Source: Baffinella frigidus (taxonomy: Eukaryota; Cryptophyceae; Cryptomonadales; Baffinellaceae). Taken from it: a stretch of DNA of 12,923 nt. Of the stretch, positions 12,755-12,923 are shown in pieces. The stretch spans positions 33,809 through 46,731 of the forward strand of contig MU647398.1 in the NCBI GenBank assembly GCA_026770585.1, given 5' to 3'. Each line of letters opens with the position of its first letter. Positions within the stretch are counted from its first letter, which is position 1. Made by a program: the position numbers and the translations under genes. The notes under the pieces are model-generated. The model saw nothing but the letters and a program-made list of their open reading frames with translations. It was not told where the DNA came from and ran no database searches.

Positions 12755-12923
12755 GTTTGGGATTTGGGGTTTAGGGATCAGGTTTTGGGGTTTGGGGTTT
12801 AGGGTTTGGGGTTTAGGGTTTAGGGTTTAGGGTTGGGGGTTTAGGGATCAGGGTTTGGGGTTTGGGGTTTGGGGTTTCGGGTTTGGGGTTTGGGGTTTGG
12901 GGTTTGGGGTTTGGGGTTTAGGG
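12755..12923 (+). repeat. TTTGGGG/TTTAGGG array at the window end
   Basis: Degenerate heptamers, with GGGATCAGG interruptions. It continues past the window. It lies upstream of exon A5, so it is most likely another intron-borne array rather than the chromosome end. Confidence 0.88.

Noticed and set aside
12755-12923. Window end as a chromosome end (telomere)
   Set aside because: Orientation would fit, but the heptamers are degenerate, similar arrays lie in other introns, and the gene's 5' exons must lie beyond.

Overview
The window looks like nuclear DNA of a green alga with a large, repeat-choked genome. Three things point there: arrays of the plant/green-algal telomere heptamer TTTAGGG and its variants, GT-AG introns with GC-rich third codon positions, and one split gene whose product matches a fusion known from plants and green algae. 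From memory, AAAGTCAAC-rich DNA resembles prasinophyte sequence such as Cymbomonas, but that is a weak guess. No bacterial operon, tRNA or rRNA was seen.

The only gene I can support lies on the minus strand, from about 12162 down to 900, and runs off both window ends as a coding sequence. It encodes the C-terminal part of an ABC1/ADCK-type atypical kinase joined to the start of a class C beta-lactamase-like serine hydrolase (SxxK motif). Eleven small exons (52-111 nt, called A to K here) join with GT-AG borders and matching phases at all ten junctions. They give 858 nt, or 286 codons, with no stop. Residue numbers below refer to this joined segment. Minus-strand order: A 12162-12095, B 10859-10799, C 10409-10326, D 9107-9042, E 8460-8350, F 6829-6726, G 6423-6351, H 3932-3826, I (three copies between 2721 and 2240), J 1829-1774, K 951-900.

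The introns (about 0.3-2.4 kb) hold almost everything else. They carry interstitial telomere-like arrays, micro- and minisatellites, several families of fold-back elements (one with a clear TA target duplication), a recurrent AAGTTGAC/GTCAACTT hairpin, and many partial copies of the flanking exon edges complete with splice sites. The copies follow a rule: head-only copies (acceptor side) lie upstream of the intact exon and tail-only copies (donor side) lie downstream. Exon I exists as three complete copies. Two of them differ at nine positions, all synonymous, and the 76-nt length means using two at once would break the frame. This suggests mutually exclusive exons and an active process that multiplies splice junctions.
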